64,000 nucleotides of DNA from Mnemiopsis leidyi. Lineage: Eukaryota; Ctenophora; Tentaculata; Lobata; Bolinopsidae. Both the position numbers and the translations under genes were made by a program. The notes beneath the pieces are model-generated. The model saw nothing but the letters and a program-made list of their open reading frames with translations, was not told the DNA's origin and ran no database searches. Below, piece after piece: positions 47,560 through 60,863 of this stretch. The stretch lies in the NCBI GenBank assembly GCA_000226015.1, contig JH152945.1:247207-311206 (forward strand). Reading direction: 5' to 3'. Within the stretch, counting starts at the first letter, position 1. Each line of letters opens with the position of its first letter.

Positions 47560-48900
47560 TTTGGGCACCCTCACCACCCCAGGTCGATTGTTAAAGGGTT
47601 AATATCGGTACTATACACATTAAAAAGCAATTCTAATAAGTTTTACACGTGTAACTAAACTTGGAGACACTTTTACATGATGATCTAGACTATTTACACG
47701 TCTCAACTCCCCCAAGCCGATTTATCGACCAGCTATACTTTATAACAAGGATAGTTAGCAAGAATAGTAAGAATTTTTTTCACAAGCTATTGTGGAAAAA
47801 AACCTAAATAATTCACCAAGCTATCACATTTGCCATAAATTAAAACGGATTTGCATGAAGGCATATAAATGGATTTTGTCACAAACTAATTCGACTTTCC
47901 CCGGGAACCCCCGAGCTCGATATATATGCCCGCACTTTAGCGACTTAGTTTGGACTTAGTTTGGACATTCAAAGGGCTCTGGTTAGAGCAAGTTTGGACA
48001 CATTTTATATCAAACAGTTTGATTGGTCTCTAACTTGTCTAAGCAATGCTGCACAGTGTACTTGGTCCCGAGATGATTTTCAGATATTTGTTCATGAGTC
48101 ATAATTATGCATAATGAAAAATAATTAATTAATCATTTTATAACCTTCTTAGTATAATTATCTAAGAATCTATTGATTTTTTCAAATTAACGTATTACAA
48201 AACACGTTATCTCTAAAATTTGATTACAAGGTGATCACGCCTCGAGAAGTGGTGGTTAATAGAATCATAAATGCGAGTCAAAATTTCATAAAATCTAAAT
48301 AGGATTTCAATTTGATTGTCAAATTACATTAACAGCACAAATTTTGTGAAAGCAAATCAATCAAATAAGGTAAACAAAAATTTTGATCAAAGCCTATCAA
48401 TCAGGCAATCGCAAAGATTTTTAATTATTGTCAAGGAATTAGTCGATGAATGTATTCCTTAGCTAAAATCACGTGGATGACTTCATTAGTTCATTTCGCA
48501 CACTATTAGATGAAGAAGGTCATGATATGAACTTTTAAAGCAAAATCAGATCAAATCACATCTACATCGCTAAGGCCTAGTAACTCCCCTCTATTATCTA
48601 TGAAATCCTTGACATAGGGCTAGGCCTACAATGATTGATACGAGTCACTCGGTAATTAAGTTACAGAGACAGCATTAAGAAAATAGATACAAGAATCATC
48701 ATAAAATACAAGGTTCAAATATTGTGTCCGATCGCACCTTTATAATTGAAGCTTTTACTATTTAACTATTAAGATGAGACAGTATGGTAAAAGCATTGAC
48801 GTCAAAACCTTGCCACACAACCTTGCCACGAGGTTTTCAATATGGTGACGCGAAATCTTTAGCAAAAGAAAAGTTAATCTCTCAGCTGAATCGTTCCCAG
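47560..48900. other. Spacer between receptor duplicate and the class A GPCR gene
   Basis: AT-rich, no supported coding region or RNA gene. It contains the 3' flank of the minus-strand GPCR gene; no strong AATAAA on the minus strand could be fixed. Confidence 0.45.
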
Positions 48901-48908
48901 CCCTCTAG

Positions 48909-51900
48909 TCATACAGCCGGACAGTGAGCTAGACCAGGACCTGGTTCAGGATAACTCTCATACTGATGGCTGTCACTCTCGAAGTCTGTATCGGTGGCAG
49001 CCTCGTTGTGGTAAACACCTGTTTCGGTGGCAGCCTCGTTGTGGTAAACACCTGTTTCGGTGGCAGCCTCGTTGTGGTAAACAACTGTCCCGGGATCGCC
49101 CAGGTGGGAGTGCCTCGTTTCGTTCTCCTCTGCTGTGACGTACTTGTTCTCCCCTACCTTGTCGAGCTCGTCGGTATCTAGTGAGATCACATCAGCGGAG
49201 GCAAGAGTGGAACTTTCGTCAAACTTTCCGTTGTCTTGGTGACCAGCTGTTGTCACCCATGGTCCTGCATGTATTTCTTCGGCAGGGTGATTGGGTTGAC
49301 ATTCTTCGGAGAGAAACTGGAACTCTTTCTCAGCGTATTCCATCATCATTTCGTCAGAAATATCAGCAGGGACGTGGTCCCGGGAACTGATGGACAACCA
49401 AGGGTGAGATATAACATTCTAACACAACAACTTTTTGTTTATAGAATTTAAACAGCACATGTTTCAAAAAGAACTTGAGGTTTTTCAAGAAAGAGAGTGA
49501 AGAAGTTTTTAGGCCAAGGCCGTTTCAAATTTTCGACGATTTTAATTCTCATTTCTCAAAATTTATTGGCCCTGTTTAAGTTCTTAGTAGTGAAATATTT
49601 CCTCACGGTTCAATTACAACTTGAAAAACCTTCCAAGATCTATTGATTGCAAAAGCAATTGTCTATTTGAATGTAATTAGAGGTTTTTGGACCATGATAT
49701 ATCATATGAAAAGAAGAAACGTCACCTTGAGTGGGACATGTTCTGCATCTCGACACACACTGTAGCACTGGCAAGAGGGTTGCTGATTGTGGCGCCGTTG
49801 TCTGAGGTCTTTTTCATGTTGCTGCTCAGGGTCTTCCCTAGAGGGAGCGATGTTTAGTCTTTTATTGGGAGTAGAGCAGTCATATGATTTCTGTTAAATT
49901 CTTGTAAGACAGAGTTGAGATATCATAACTAAAACTGAATAAATATTATGACTATGGATATCTGACTTATTGAAAGTATACTCACCAATTAGAATTCAAT
50001 GCCAATGAACCTAATTAATTATTTCTTTTTCACTTATCATTTCACAAACCGATGCAGTTGAATGATCACACAGCACTCTAATTTAAGAAATCTCATCAAC
50101 CATGATCCTTTAAAGATTTTGAACTTACCTAGAGATCTCTTGTCGCCAGAAATTCTTTTATCAAGTTGCGACGCATGCGAGTTTGGAGGGGAAGATTTAT
50201 TTTTCTTAAGACAGAAAAAGGCAGATTCTCTCAAATCCTTGTTAAAGACGAAGTGAATGATCGGGTTCACCATCTGAGATATTGAAAATCATTCATTCAT
50301 TCATTCATTCATTCATTCATTCATTCATTCATTCATTCATTCATTCATTCATTCATCCATTCATTCATTCATTCATTCATTCATTCATTCATTCATTCAT
50401 TCATTCATTCATTCATTCATTCATTCATTCATTCATTCATTCATTCATTCATTCATTCATTCATTCATTCATTCATTCATTCATTCATTCATTCACTCAC
50501 TCATTCACTCACTCACTCACTCACTCACTCACTCACTCACTCACTCACTCACTCACTCACTCACTCACTCACTCACTCACTCACTCACTCACTCACTCAC
50601 TCACTCACTCACTCACTCACNNNNNNNNNNNCCATCCATCCTATCATCCATCCATCCATCCATCCATCCATCCATCCATCCATCCATCCATCCATCCATC
50701 CATCCATCCATCCATCCATCCATCCATCCATCCATCCATCCATCCATCCATCCATCCATCCATCCATCCATCCATCCATCCATCCATCCATCCATCCATC
50801 CATCCATCCATCCATCCATCCATCCATCCATCCATCCATTCATTCATTCAAAGTTATGGACGTTACAATTTACATACCGAGTTAAGGATAACCAAGATAA
50901 CGAGACAAAGAGGACCATAGGCCGTGAAGAGGAAATACGTCTCCGAGTTTTTGTCTTGTTGTTCCAGATTTCTAAACATGTAGTAGGACACGTGGGGAGT
51001 AATACCGAACCAAGCTGCGGGAAGCTCCACTGAAATCGTCACCGTTAGTAGAGTAGTAGCAATACGTTTAACTCCGTACAGTCTTAAGTTTTAGAAATCC
51101 TCTTTTAAATTTATCTCCACGAAGAGTCAACTCGAAACAAGGTTTGTTCGAAACAAATAAAATTCTACAGCTTTCGATATTGTCCTGTTCTGTGTTCCCG
51201 CTCTACTCTTAATTTCAATTAATTACACAACAAAATTAATCATAGTTTTGATATCAACATGTATTTCAGTCATAAAGGATGCTGAAAAAACTTGGAAGAC
51301 ATTGTTCACCTTTGTTGGTAGCGTGGACCTGCATGTAAAACCCTACTAGCCAGAAAGAGTAGGTGATGGTGAAGCTGGAGAGGAGCCCCAGGACAGTTCT
51401 CTCTGCTCGCACTGTCGCTTTGTCCACTTGATCTGCGTTTGACTGTCCGGCTGATCCTGCATGTTTGTTTTTAGTGTCAGTTTGTCTGTTTGTGTGTTCA
51501 TGCAGGTCTACTTCTAGAAGTCTTTTGTGTGTGTCACAATTTTATCATTCTATGCGCTACTTGTCTTTTTCAAGCCAATTTTAATCGTGGACACTGGACA
51601 CTGTGGACAGTTTTATGTTAAGTAAGTGAATTGTCTACTAACTCAAAAAGATGATTGATATGTCTACGGTGAGTATTCATAATTCTATTCTTATTTGAAG
51701 TAATTTAGCTACATCTCCTTGCATGATAGATAAAGGTGAGGAAATATGGATCATAAGTATAGCAGTGCTTCGATCATATTATAGCATTATTCGAATTAAT
51801 TTCCTAATTTTTCTTTTCGGTATCAGGCGGACGGTTTTCAGTAACCATGACGAGTGACGACATCATTAGCACTGATGTCAGTAACTATGAAGAATGATGC

Positions 51901-54900
51901 TAACATCATTAGAATTTTCTGGCTGCACTCGCACTCCCGTGGAGAAGTAAGCTTGGAGCAACATATGCGACTAATTGCAATGGACAGCTGCTTCGGAGGA
52001 GGCGATTTTATTTTCAACCAGTCATTTTCAGATTAAAAGATTAGTCGTGTTCCGTAATTATGCATCATATGCGCCGTGAATCGGACTAGTTTTTTAATTG
52101 TTAAGCACTTTTCGTATTGTGTTATACCGACATAGCTTAACATGCGATATCTGGGTTTAATCGGCCTGTTCCATGTTGGTTTAAACGCCCTTTCTCTTAA
52201 ACTCAAAGGGGTTTAACAAACCGTATTATACATGTTGTTTCGCATGTGTTCTATGTTTGTCAGCTATCTATAAAATACCAAATTTTCTTATAAAGAAAGC
52301 TATATCAAATTATTTAACTATTTACCTTGGCTGTGAGTCTGGCTGTTTTTCTGTTGCAACTTGCTCTTGGCGGCGGAAATGCTGTCCTCTCTATCCAGTG
52401 ATCTGCTGAAGATGCTCGTGCTGGTCAGACCTTTGTAACAGAGTGAGAGTAACCCTGACTTCTCATTCACCACTCTGAAATTTGTAATTCAAGAAATGAA
52501 ATAATTAATTGATGAAATTGATAAAGATTCCAAAAACTACCTATCCAGTAACGCTGACACAATCCATTGAAATTGTATTTCATGAGCATGGTTGAACAAT
52601 GGTTTCGATCATATCAGTTTCATTGTTTTCCTAAGTTTCAAAACATAGTTGTCACGTGATTATAATGCCCAGATTGATGTAAAGATTGTCAAAGAGACTC
52701 CAGTCATTTGTACGTGTAATCAGCAAAATAGTAAAAATAAAATGAATGATAATCATCATAATCATATGACATATCATTATCACGATCAAGGTTAAATTAA
52801 AGTTCATTAAACACATCTCCAATATCCCACTTCGAATGTTGTGCTTTACCTACTGTTTTACGAAGTTAAAGTCATAAACTCCATCAATTGTCGTGAATAT
52901 GCTCATTAAAGCAGGCTGGTATATTCTGGCTCAAATTACGATCTAGGTTTTGTTCGATGTTCAGTAACAGTTTTTTAGCAGTCCTTTTGCTACAATGTGC
53001 AGTTTTTATTTGTTTGATCGAAACCGATGTTTTTATTATTTAATTTGTTTTACCTCGAATTAGAAGCTAAAACTTAACTTGACATAGGACGTCGAAATGA
53101 TCTATGACGTTACTGACTGTGTTGGTTATTGGTTAATGACGTCAATATCCTCGTAAGATGTAACTTATATACACAATATATACTCACACTTTCTTTCGGC
53201 GTTGATCAAGGAAGTAAAGCAAAACGAAGGTGCCAATAAACACCATGACACAGTGGAGGGTGATGGGCATTGTCACCAAAAATATCTGCAGGTGTTTCAG
53301 CATCTGCAGGTGAAAGTAAGGGTCAGTGCAACTAAAAAACAAAATATCAAAATTGTTAGATGAGCTATTTCTTGAGTATTAAAAAATGGGTTTTTCATTC
53401 CTCCTTATATAATGAGGATAGTTTCTTAGTTTCATCGTCATATGTGCAGTGACGTTTGTTCATCTCAAAAAAATGGTTTTAATTATTTGTCGCACTCCGA
53501 TAAAATATATTATATTTATTGTTTTTGTAGCCTTAAATTTTGTCGGTTTTAAACTGGTTAGTCATTTCGTAGGGTACGAAAAAATTCTCAAAAATGTCAC
53601 TTGTTGAATAAATCAGTTTTCTCTCACCAACAAATTTAGCAAGAATGTTCCAGCTCCCTTAATTTCATGGACTGTCGTATGTCAGTCGCTATAACTATCG
53701 GAATAGCGCGCTCTTTTTTTAATTATTTCCTTACTTAGAGTAATGTTTTTATTCATTTAAGTCAGTTTGTTTGTCGTTGCAATGTAAGTTTGCGTGATTA
53801 AAACGTCATTTCCAGTCACAATTCATGATAATTCGTCAGTTATTATCAATCCATTACTAGAATCATCGCCTTAAATCTTTAAAGTGGCGCTTGTTTCTCT
53901 TCAAAACTGCTATTGAAAGTCAAAAAAGCTATATGACATGGTTAAAATTATTTGTGTCACTTCCCTTAAAAACGTTCATTATTATAATCTAAAAGTTAAC
54001 TAACGTGATCAAGTCCGGGAAGAGGAATTATAGCACAAATCCCCGAGTGAGCATCCAGGAAGTAAACATGAACATCGTTAATGAGAGGGATTATACCGAT
54101 AAATAGAGCGTGCGTAGCCAAGATGAAGACAACCATCAACACCACTGAAGTCCTGCAAGATAGGATAGGTTTTGTTTGTAACTGACAGGACGAAAGATAA
54201 TAAAACATCACTATTCATTTCATACATGAATAGATTGTAGTAATACAATTCAATATACATTTATGTACAGTGATAGTTTAAATGTATAAAATTCAACTAA
54301 ATTCAATTTGGCGTTTTTGTAATGCTGTTATATAGTGGTAACTGGTACCAATGTACCAATGTACCATGATCTTTAAAACATCGTGCCACATTGTTCTCAA
54401 TAAACCCCTAAAGGGTTAAATTTCATCCATCCATTCTACAGAACAAATAAATATATGACGTTGTATTTCCTATAATTGTAGAATTGTGCACCATGCTGAA
54501 CTAGTTTGCCGCAATACTCTTAATCTATAATAAACATAATTTCCCTACATTCTAAGCGTCGGTGGTTGAGTGGTACAATTCTCGCCTGCCACGCGGGAGG
54601 CCCGGGTTCGATTCCCGGCCGACGCATAATTTTTGTTTTACATATTTTTATTTCATAATGTTTGCATTTCCTTAATGTCTTTACTTATTTTCATCAGTAT
54701 ACTAAGCGTCGGTGGTTGAGTGGTACAATTCTCGCCTGCCACGCGGGAGGCCCGGGTTCGATTCCCGGCCGACGCATAATTTTTGCGAAATCAATCAGAT
54801 TAAAAACATAATGATTACGTAATTCATTTAGCAAAAATCGAAAATTTATGAAGATCATTATATATTCTTTCCAGAACTAATCTTGAAGTTCACAGAAGGA

Positions 54901-57900
54901 GTTGTTGATGATGATGTCAATGTTCATTGTTGTGAAACGAAAAATCAAGAATGTTCCTTGTGATCTACTTCGAGTATCGTCCTTACAGATTGTCGTTTAA
55001 CAACCTCTCAATGCAATTAATTATTAAAATGGTTTTTCGTTAAAAAAGAACGGCTGTACAAGAAGATACCTTAATATGTATTCTGGTCTTCACATGATTA
55101 AATGAATCTACTACTGACTCTTACCTACATGCAATATTGAATATAAGCGGAATTTTAAACTGTATACGATACTGTAAGGGTGTTAGACCGTTTAGCGGAT
55201 GAAGTTACGTTGAACGGCAAATTTCTAAGACTCTGTGTATCATTATAAAATTACACGTTCCTATAGTGTAAAAGCGTAAACAACTATAAAAGGATCCAAA
55301 CCCATCACAACTTCCTATATTTGTCTTGGTAAGGTACTAATAAAGGTGCCCGGCACGTTGGATTTCTAAGCAGTGTAGACTTGATGTCTCGATACCGACG
55401 TCTTTACCATGATGGTCATCATCGACCTGTTTTTTGACATTTCTTATTTTTGCAGTATTTGTTTATGGTTTCACCGAGCTATGTTGCGCCGAGCTATTTG
55501 CGCCTCGGCCTCCCAAGCAGTAAACTTGGTTTCATTCCTGAGGCTGTGGTAAGGTTGGAATATAGCTTCCAAGTTCCACTGAAAATACACAATCCGTGGC
55601 TTCTAAGATTCTAAGATTAACCTCTTTTAGAGCTATACAGCTTGTTGAGTGCCTCGGTACGGAGTGGCTCACGCGGTTATTCGGTTTAAGAAATGGAAAT
55701 GAGAACCTGAGGTCGTCCCATCTCTTAGGGAATGGCCTTAATTTGCATTTTTCGCATCGCATTGAATTCTACAAATCTACAGGAACCATTATTGCATGTG
55801 ATCATGTAGATCCTACCACTCACTTACAACAGTGCAGTACAGCTGTACACAAATTGTTATAATTATCCGCGCTCACTTTACACTGCATTGTTCTTGTCAA
55901 TTTTGTTGATTCTTAAGATTTTGGCTATGCAAGTCTATAAGTTTGTAAACATCGATACATCCTGCATCTTTTTTGTCTACCAATGCTATTGCAGTTTGCA
56001 CCCCCTAATAGTAATACTCGAAACAAAGAACTTCTCTGCCGTTGTTTACATGTTTGAGTCAGCTTCATTCTCAATAACAAAAGTCAAATGGGTTTAAGTT
56101 GAGCGAGAATAGAGAACAGTATTCTTGGGGACTATAGGAGGTGTCTTAAATTTCAAACCCCATCTCTCTAATTGTAATGCTCCTACCTTTGTTTTTGGAG
56201 GTCAATCTGTGTCCAATTATGGACCATTTGAGAGTATATCACTTATACCGAGAACTAAGGTAGGGCCGATGAAAAAACGTACTCTTTGTTCCGGAATTGA
56301 TATGGCAGCACAATCGATGCATATTGAGCTGCCTAACCGTGACCTACCTCTTGGAACTATGAATATTAAAGGGTTGAAGATCCGTCCTCAGCTCTACAAT
56401 TTGTACACAAGGAAAGCAAGCCACATGAATATTTATAACCCTGCCATAAGAGTGGTTAGGAACACTAACAGTAACCCCACCAGTAGAAAGCGACTTTAAA
56501 CTCACTCCAAGTTTAAGCGTTACTTTCAAGTGTGATTTTTCTAGAATCTGAATTCTGACTTTGAATCAGACATCTGCAGGATTCACCTTTGTCTGAATAT
56601 CTGCATTTTATAGCTTTATACTTTTATACTTTTATAATAGCTGGAATACTTGGCTTGGTGACGCCTCGGATTGGTGGCACCTTGTAGAATGAGGAATTAA
56701 GACCTACCCCTCACTTGATATGTTGCCTTTATGATATCCAGCCTCATGTTATCATTGATCGTTTCTTAGGTTAACGCTTGGTGTTGTTCTAGTTTTTTAA
56801 TATCGCATAAGTTTATTAAAGACAATGAGAAACTATAGATTGGTTAGATCTTATACTGACTCGCATTATAGAATATGGAAACACCTGTATTTGCCTTCAT
56901 CATATATCTTGAGTATGAAGAAGAGAAAATTATTATTTAATCTTGGACTTTGAGCAGGTCCTACGTTATATGGACGGTCTAATATGAAACATATAAATTA
57001 TAATGTTTCACAGGTGGTCGTTGGGATGTTTTGAGGCATTTTATGTAAGAGGGTAACAATTATAGAGCCATAAATGTGCGTCTCTCTAGCAATTACGCGG
57101 TTCCTTGCTGTTATTTCATGCTGCACATGAATAATTTTGCACGTGCACTTGCGCGCTACGTAGCACGGAAAAGTTCTAAATGATACAACCAATATAGATG
57201 GACCTGATGAAATTATAAATCTGTTAAATGGCTACTGCAGGCTAATCACCAACACTATATACGACAATATAGACGGCTTCATGCTATCTACTGCACTCAT
57301 AACAGAGTCGGCGATTTGTCATAACTTGTCCAAAATTGAGTGCTTATTCCAAGCAGTTGATCATGCAACCTTAATATTAAGGCAATCGCAATCGCAGTGC
57401 AGTTCTTGAGACTAATTGATACGATTCATATTTACGAATTTTATCGTCTCGTCTGCAGTTCTTTCCTGCCGTGTTCATACACTTACAGAGGAGTCCATTG
57501 CTGAGAGATTATTAAGTCATGTTTGGCGTATTGTTCAGTATTAGTAATTGACCTAATTAACCGAGGATTCTTCGTATAATAATCATGATAACTTGTCTTA
57601 CCAAAATATTATGTCCATTTTATAAAGATACAACTTCGTATAACTACGCAGTTAGCAAGGTTAGTCGTGATTTTAGTATGAGTGTGCGACATTGATGCTT
57701 TTGTTTCTCTGATGGTATAGTAGTATTAAGTATAATATCATTTGTCATAGCCCTTTGCCTAGGATCACCACAGCTATTTATAATACTGATTGCTAGATTG
57801 TTACAATATGAATATATTTGTAGGTGAACTTCACCCAACCTAAAAAATAATCTGATCTCCACAGCTATATAAATATCATAACCTATCGGGACTTCTGGAC

Positions 57901-59796
57901 TTTCTTTCAGAATTTGAATTGGTATAAATGATGAGTGGCCAATCAATAAGAGGAGTAGTATTTTAGTATTTTATACGATTAAGTTTATGAAAATATGCGT
58001 TGTATATCTTCAAATTAGCGCTAAAATAAGATATGTCGAAACTTAAACCTAGTAACGATCATAGCGGTTGAAGGATTGAAATTGCGATAACTGGCGATAT
58101 TGTCTATTTAGACATTTTTCGTATCATGTAAGCATGTAACTTGTGTAATCATATGACAACTATTATGTCTAATAGATGTCAAATCGTTCGGTGGTCGGTC
58201 AACCCATCTCGACGCAGGATATCTTTTATCCGGTCTCATGGTCGTTTTGATCTTTTCTAGCTGCTGTGTGTATCTCAGCTACGCAAAACGTGCTTAGCTG
58301 CTATCATTATCACACCGTTTTCTTATTTTCGATTCTCATAGCGTTATATTTTTCATTAATTGGTGTTACAGCTGAAAGCCTCAGGGATCAATTTGAGTTA
58401 TGCATGCAGGTGCCTATAGGATATTATATCCATGGTAATTATTACTGTTGCAACCACTGCGTAGGACATTATTTGAAATGATGGCAATTTCCGCGACTCC
58501 ATAGCAGGCTGTTTATGATGCAAGTGCCATTAATGAGAAGTTATAAATTTTCTACTCTCGATTAACAACAAACGTATGCAGTTCTCACCTAAGATAGAGC
58601 TTGTAGTAGAAGGGAGCCACCACTGCAAATGTCCGACAAACCGTTATCACGTTTATAAGAGAAATTGTCATCATCATGGAAAATGCAAAGAGTGGTCCCA
58701 GCCAGACACAAATTCTGAACCCTTCTTTCAACTTGAAAACGTTGAAAAACGACTCATCTCCTGATGGGATATAATTGAGTATAATTTTCTTTCTCGTAGG
58801 ATCATTATTCGTCAGTATAACTATGGCTGCCATGGCCATTGAGACCGTCCAATATTAATGGTTTACACTTTCCCATTCAGCATTCTTAAAAGTCTTTGCC
58901 TCAATTTATTCTGGATAACCTATGGCTATTGGCTAGATTATCCGATTATTTGAAAATTTAAGCTTGACGACCCTGTCAAGGCTGCAGCTCTCTTCAGAAA
59001 GCTTTAACTTACCGAGAAGAATGAATTATTTTACCGGTGAGCAGTTCGAGGTTTGCATCGTCAAGGATGAGGATGGAGTAGACAAGAGATGATATCCCAG
59101 TCAGAGTGTCCGACACCGACAAAGCACAGTACAGCACGTTTGCTACCTTTCCTTTCAGCCCTGCCGAATAGAATATTGAGTCCGGTAATTGTGGATACAG
59201 CAGCTGTGCTATGTTCAATGCAGTGAATGTGGACGTGAAAATTACAAAGGAAATTGAGAACGTTTGTCCATTAGAAGACCGTCACGTTTGGCCATATAAT
59301 TATTTTAATTATTCTCGATTTCAAAAAGATTTTATCCATTTACTATGTCAAAGACTTTTAATTGCGCATTATCACAATAAGAAACAGTGAACCGTAAAAG
59401 AAGCAGCGATCTGTCAAGTTTTCAAAGTCGGTTGTTTGAAAACCCTAACACAAAAAGAGATTTTCATCTTAATCATTGTTTCTGGTTAAAAATCCAACCT
59501 AACATAACTTGATGAATAAAATTGATTATTGGTATGAACAGTCAAATTGCTGTTTTAAGTATACTTAGCTTGTCCACTATATATCGACCTCGGGGGTGAA
59601 CGGGTTAACTAGGAAATCCAGAGCACTCAACCAATGTACTTTGCTAACTGAGATGTATGAAACTCGCAATAACCAAAAAGTAATTAACACAAATCAAAAA
59701 GGAAGATGAATTAGTGCTCACCAAGTCGTATGAAGCCCACAATGACCATTATATTAAGTATAGTCGAAGTGAGTCCAAACAGGAACTGAGAAACTC
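48909..59796 (-). CDS. Class A (rhodopsin-like) orphan GPCR, 11 exons found, first exon missing
   Basis: Exons in transcript order: 59722-59796 (TM1), 59035-59208 (TM2), 58589-58760 (TM3), 54005-54152 (TM4), 53188-53303 (TM5), 52326-52474 (loop 3), 51310-51456 (TM6), 50878-51029 and 50129-50273 (TM7), 49726-49837, 48909-49386 (tail). Phases agree at every junction; about 620 aa without the unresolved first exon. Class A marks: N in TM1 ([13 protein letters not shown]), D in TM2 ([10 protein letters not shown]), and in TM7 [10 protein letters not shown], then [15 protein letters not shown] for helix 8. Oddities: DRY is CRT ([16 protein letters not shown]), NPxxY ends in H, and TM6 ([20 protein letters not shown]) lacks CWxP. 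The tail has three copies of [10 protein letters not shown] and ends without a PDZ consensus. The ligand cannot be told. One exon break is between NSM|VNPII-type residues at the TM7 core. Introns hold huge tetranucleotide arrays and two tRNA genes. Confidence 0.85.
48991..49089 (-). repeat. Three 33-bp in-frame repeats in the GPCR tail ([11 protein letters not shown])
   Basis: The 33-bp unit, on the plus strand GGTGGCAGCCTCGTTGTGGT and onward, is repeated three times almost perfectly and codes an 11-residue acidic, Ser/Thr/Tyr-containing unit in the cytoplasmic tail. Each copy offers a Tyr and Thr as potential phosphosites. The near identity indicates recent expansion. Confidence 0.9.
50288..50840. 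repeat. Compound tetranucleotide array (ATTC)n (ACTC)n gap (CATC)n
   Basis: About 50 ATTC units (50290-50492), about 32 ACTC units (50493-50620), an 11-base gap (50621-50631), then about 51 CATC units (50632-50839) ending in ATTC again. It fills the intron between the two TM7 exons of the GPCR. Its edge is about 15-20 bases from the 3' splice site (minus-strand TTTTCAATATCTCAG|ATGGTG). The long open frames through it are artefacts of a 4-base unit. Confidence 0.98.
54556..54626 (+). tRNA. tRNA-Gly (anticodon GCC), copy 1
   Basis: 71 bases. Acceptor stem GCGTCGG pairs with CCGACGC, followed by the discriminator A. The D arm holds the A box (TGGTTGAGTGG). The anticodon stem CTCGC/GCGGG encloses loop CTGCCAC with anticodon GCC. 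The T arm CCGGG-TTCGATT-CCCGG contains the B box. There is no intron. It lies in the GPCR intron between the TM3 and TM4 exons, opposite strand. A T run (TAATTTTTGTTTT) follows as pol III terminator. Confidence 0.97.
54706..54776 (+). tRNA. tRNA-Gly (anticodon GCC), copy 2
   Basis: Identical over all 71 bases to the copy 150 bp upstream, including the GCC anticodon. The flanks CTAA before and TAATTTTTG after are also shared, then sequence diverges. The transcribed unit with minimal flank was therefore duplicated or is kept identical by conversion. The TTTTT just after the gene serves as terminator. Confidence 0.97.
54780..58580. other. Large GPCR intron without other supported genes
   Basis: The rest of the intron between the TM3 and TM4 exons. 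Plus-strand open frames at 55596-55862 and 56125-56499 have no convincing domain, signal or splice pair; the second (124 codons, from a TTG) has a fairly protein-like composition and might be a decayed element. No RNA gene seen besides the tRNAs. Confidence 0.4.
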
Positions 59797-60555
59797 CTGA
59801 AACATGACTGTCTCAAATTAATATGATGGTTTTGACACAGAGGCAAGTTTCTGATTAAACTTGCAAAGAATTAAGAAATCCTTTTAAGCTTTTACTACAC
59901 ACCACACAGATGCACAATGTTATGTTCTAACGTTAAACAGCTTTCGCAATGTATAAACTTTTAAGATGCATATGTATTCAATATTTTGTCTCGTGACATA
60001 GATATGCATTGCCACGTTGTTTTGTTTAAATCATAACATTTATTGTCGTTCAGCTCCAGATTCATCAACGTGCTTATTATCTGCTTATGTGCTTGTGTAA
60101 CGTGTAATTTGTATTTGAGCATTGAGTACTCGTTTTTCTGCTACATATATAGGAGCGATCGAAAGCTGATTTATACATTTTTAGATAAAATTTTGATACC
60201 TGGAAGATCACAAACCTATAGTCATGTCGGCCGCTTGGACTCTGAAGTCTGATGTTTCGACGGTGTTTCCGTTTTGATACATAATTACTGAGTTAGTTTG
60301 AGGCTTTCCGCAACGTTAGATTATGAAGATATCCATTTTTATCTATGGGTAAAGAGGATTGAAATTCCTGGAAAAAAGGTACTCTTGACATTTTAAAAAT
60401 GAGAGACTAGCCGGATCAATCATTAAGAGAGTCAAACTCGAGCTGAGAGTCTGAGACTTTAGGTATCTATCGACTATCATCAGACAGTATTCAGTTGACG
60501 CGGACAAACTGCCCACAGACAAAAATACAACAAAAAAATTCAACTATCGAAAACT

Positions 60556-60863
60556 TCATAACCGTAATAAAAATCGTCCAACAAATAAGATAAGTAGGGC
60601 CTCTATAACGGATGAAAATCCCCAAAACGACCAGCTGCCCAGAAGAAAAACTCCTAAGATAGCAACTAAGGACACTAGAGGTGATTGCCTTTGCCCGAGA
60701 GAAAGTTGTATAATATAACTGACCATGTAGATACCTCCTAATGCGGAAAGCTGGAACCAGTGCCAGGTGAGCAGGTCGGAGCGATTATAACAGTTATTAC
60801 AGGCCCTCGCAGCGGTCCTGGCAGTCACGTGATCAGACCACCGGATCTGTTTAGTTATATTCT
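60556..60863 (-). CDS. Last exon of an unidentified membrane protein
   Basis: After the acceptor TATAACTAAACAG|ATCCGG the frame reads 'RWSDHVTARTAARACNNCYN', then two or three hydrophobic segments ('LGGIYMVSYIIQLSLG', 'LVSLVAILGVFLLGSWSFWG', 'VIEALLILFVGRFLLRL') and a stop at 60556. TAACTAAACAG gives both a branch site and an acceptor. The CNNCYN motif before the membrane segments is notable. It cannot belong to the GPCR, as it ends with a stop upstream of TM1, so it is the 3' end of a gene entering from higher coordinates. Upstream exons were not found before the window end. I do not recognise the family. Confidence 0.45.

Noticed and set aside
50282-50920. Long open frames coding (HSFI)n, (HPSI)n and (MDGW)n
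   Set aside because: They arise from tetranucleotide repeats, which give an open frame on several frames at once, and they cross an assembly gap.
56125-56499. 124-codon plus-strand frame in the GPCR intron
   Set aside because: It lacks an ATG start, promoter or known domain; composition is protein-like but not enough to call a gene.
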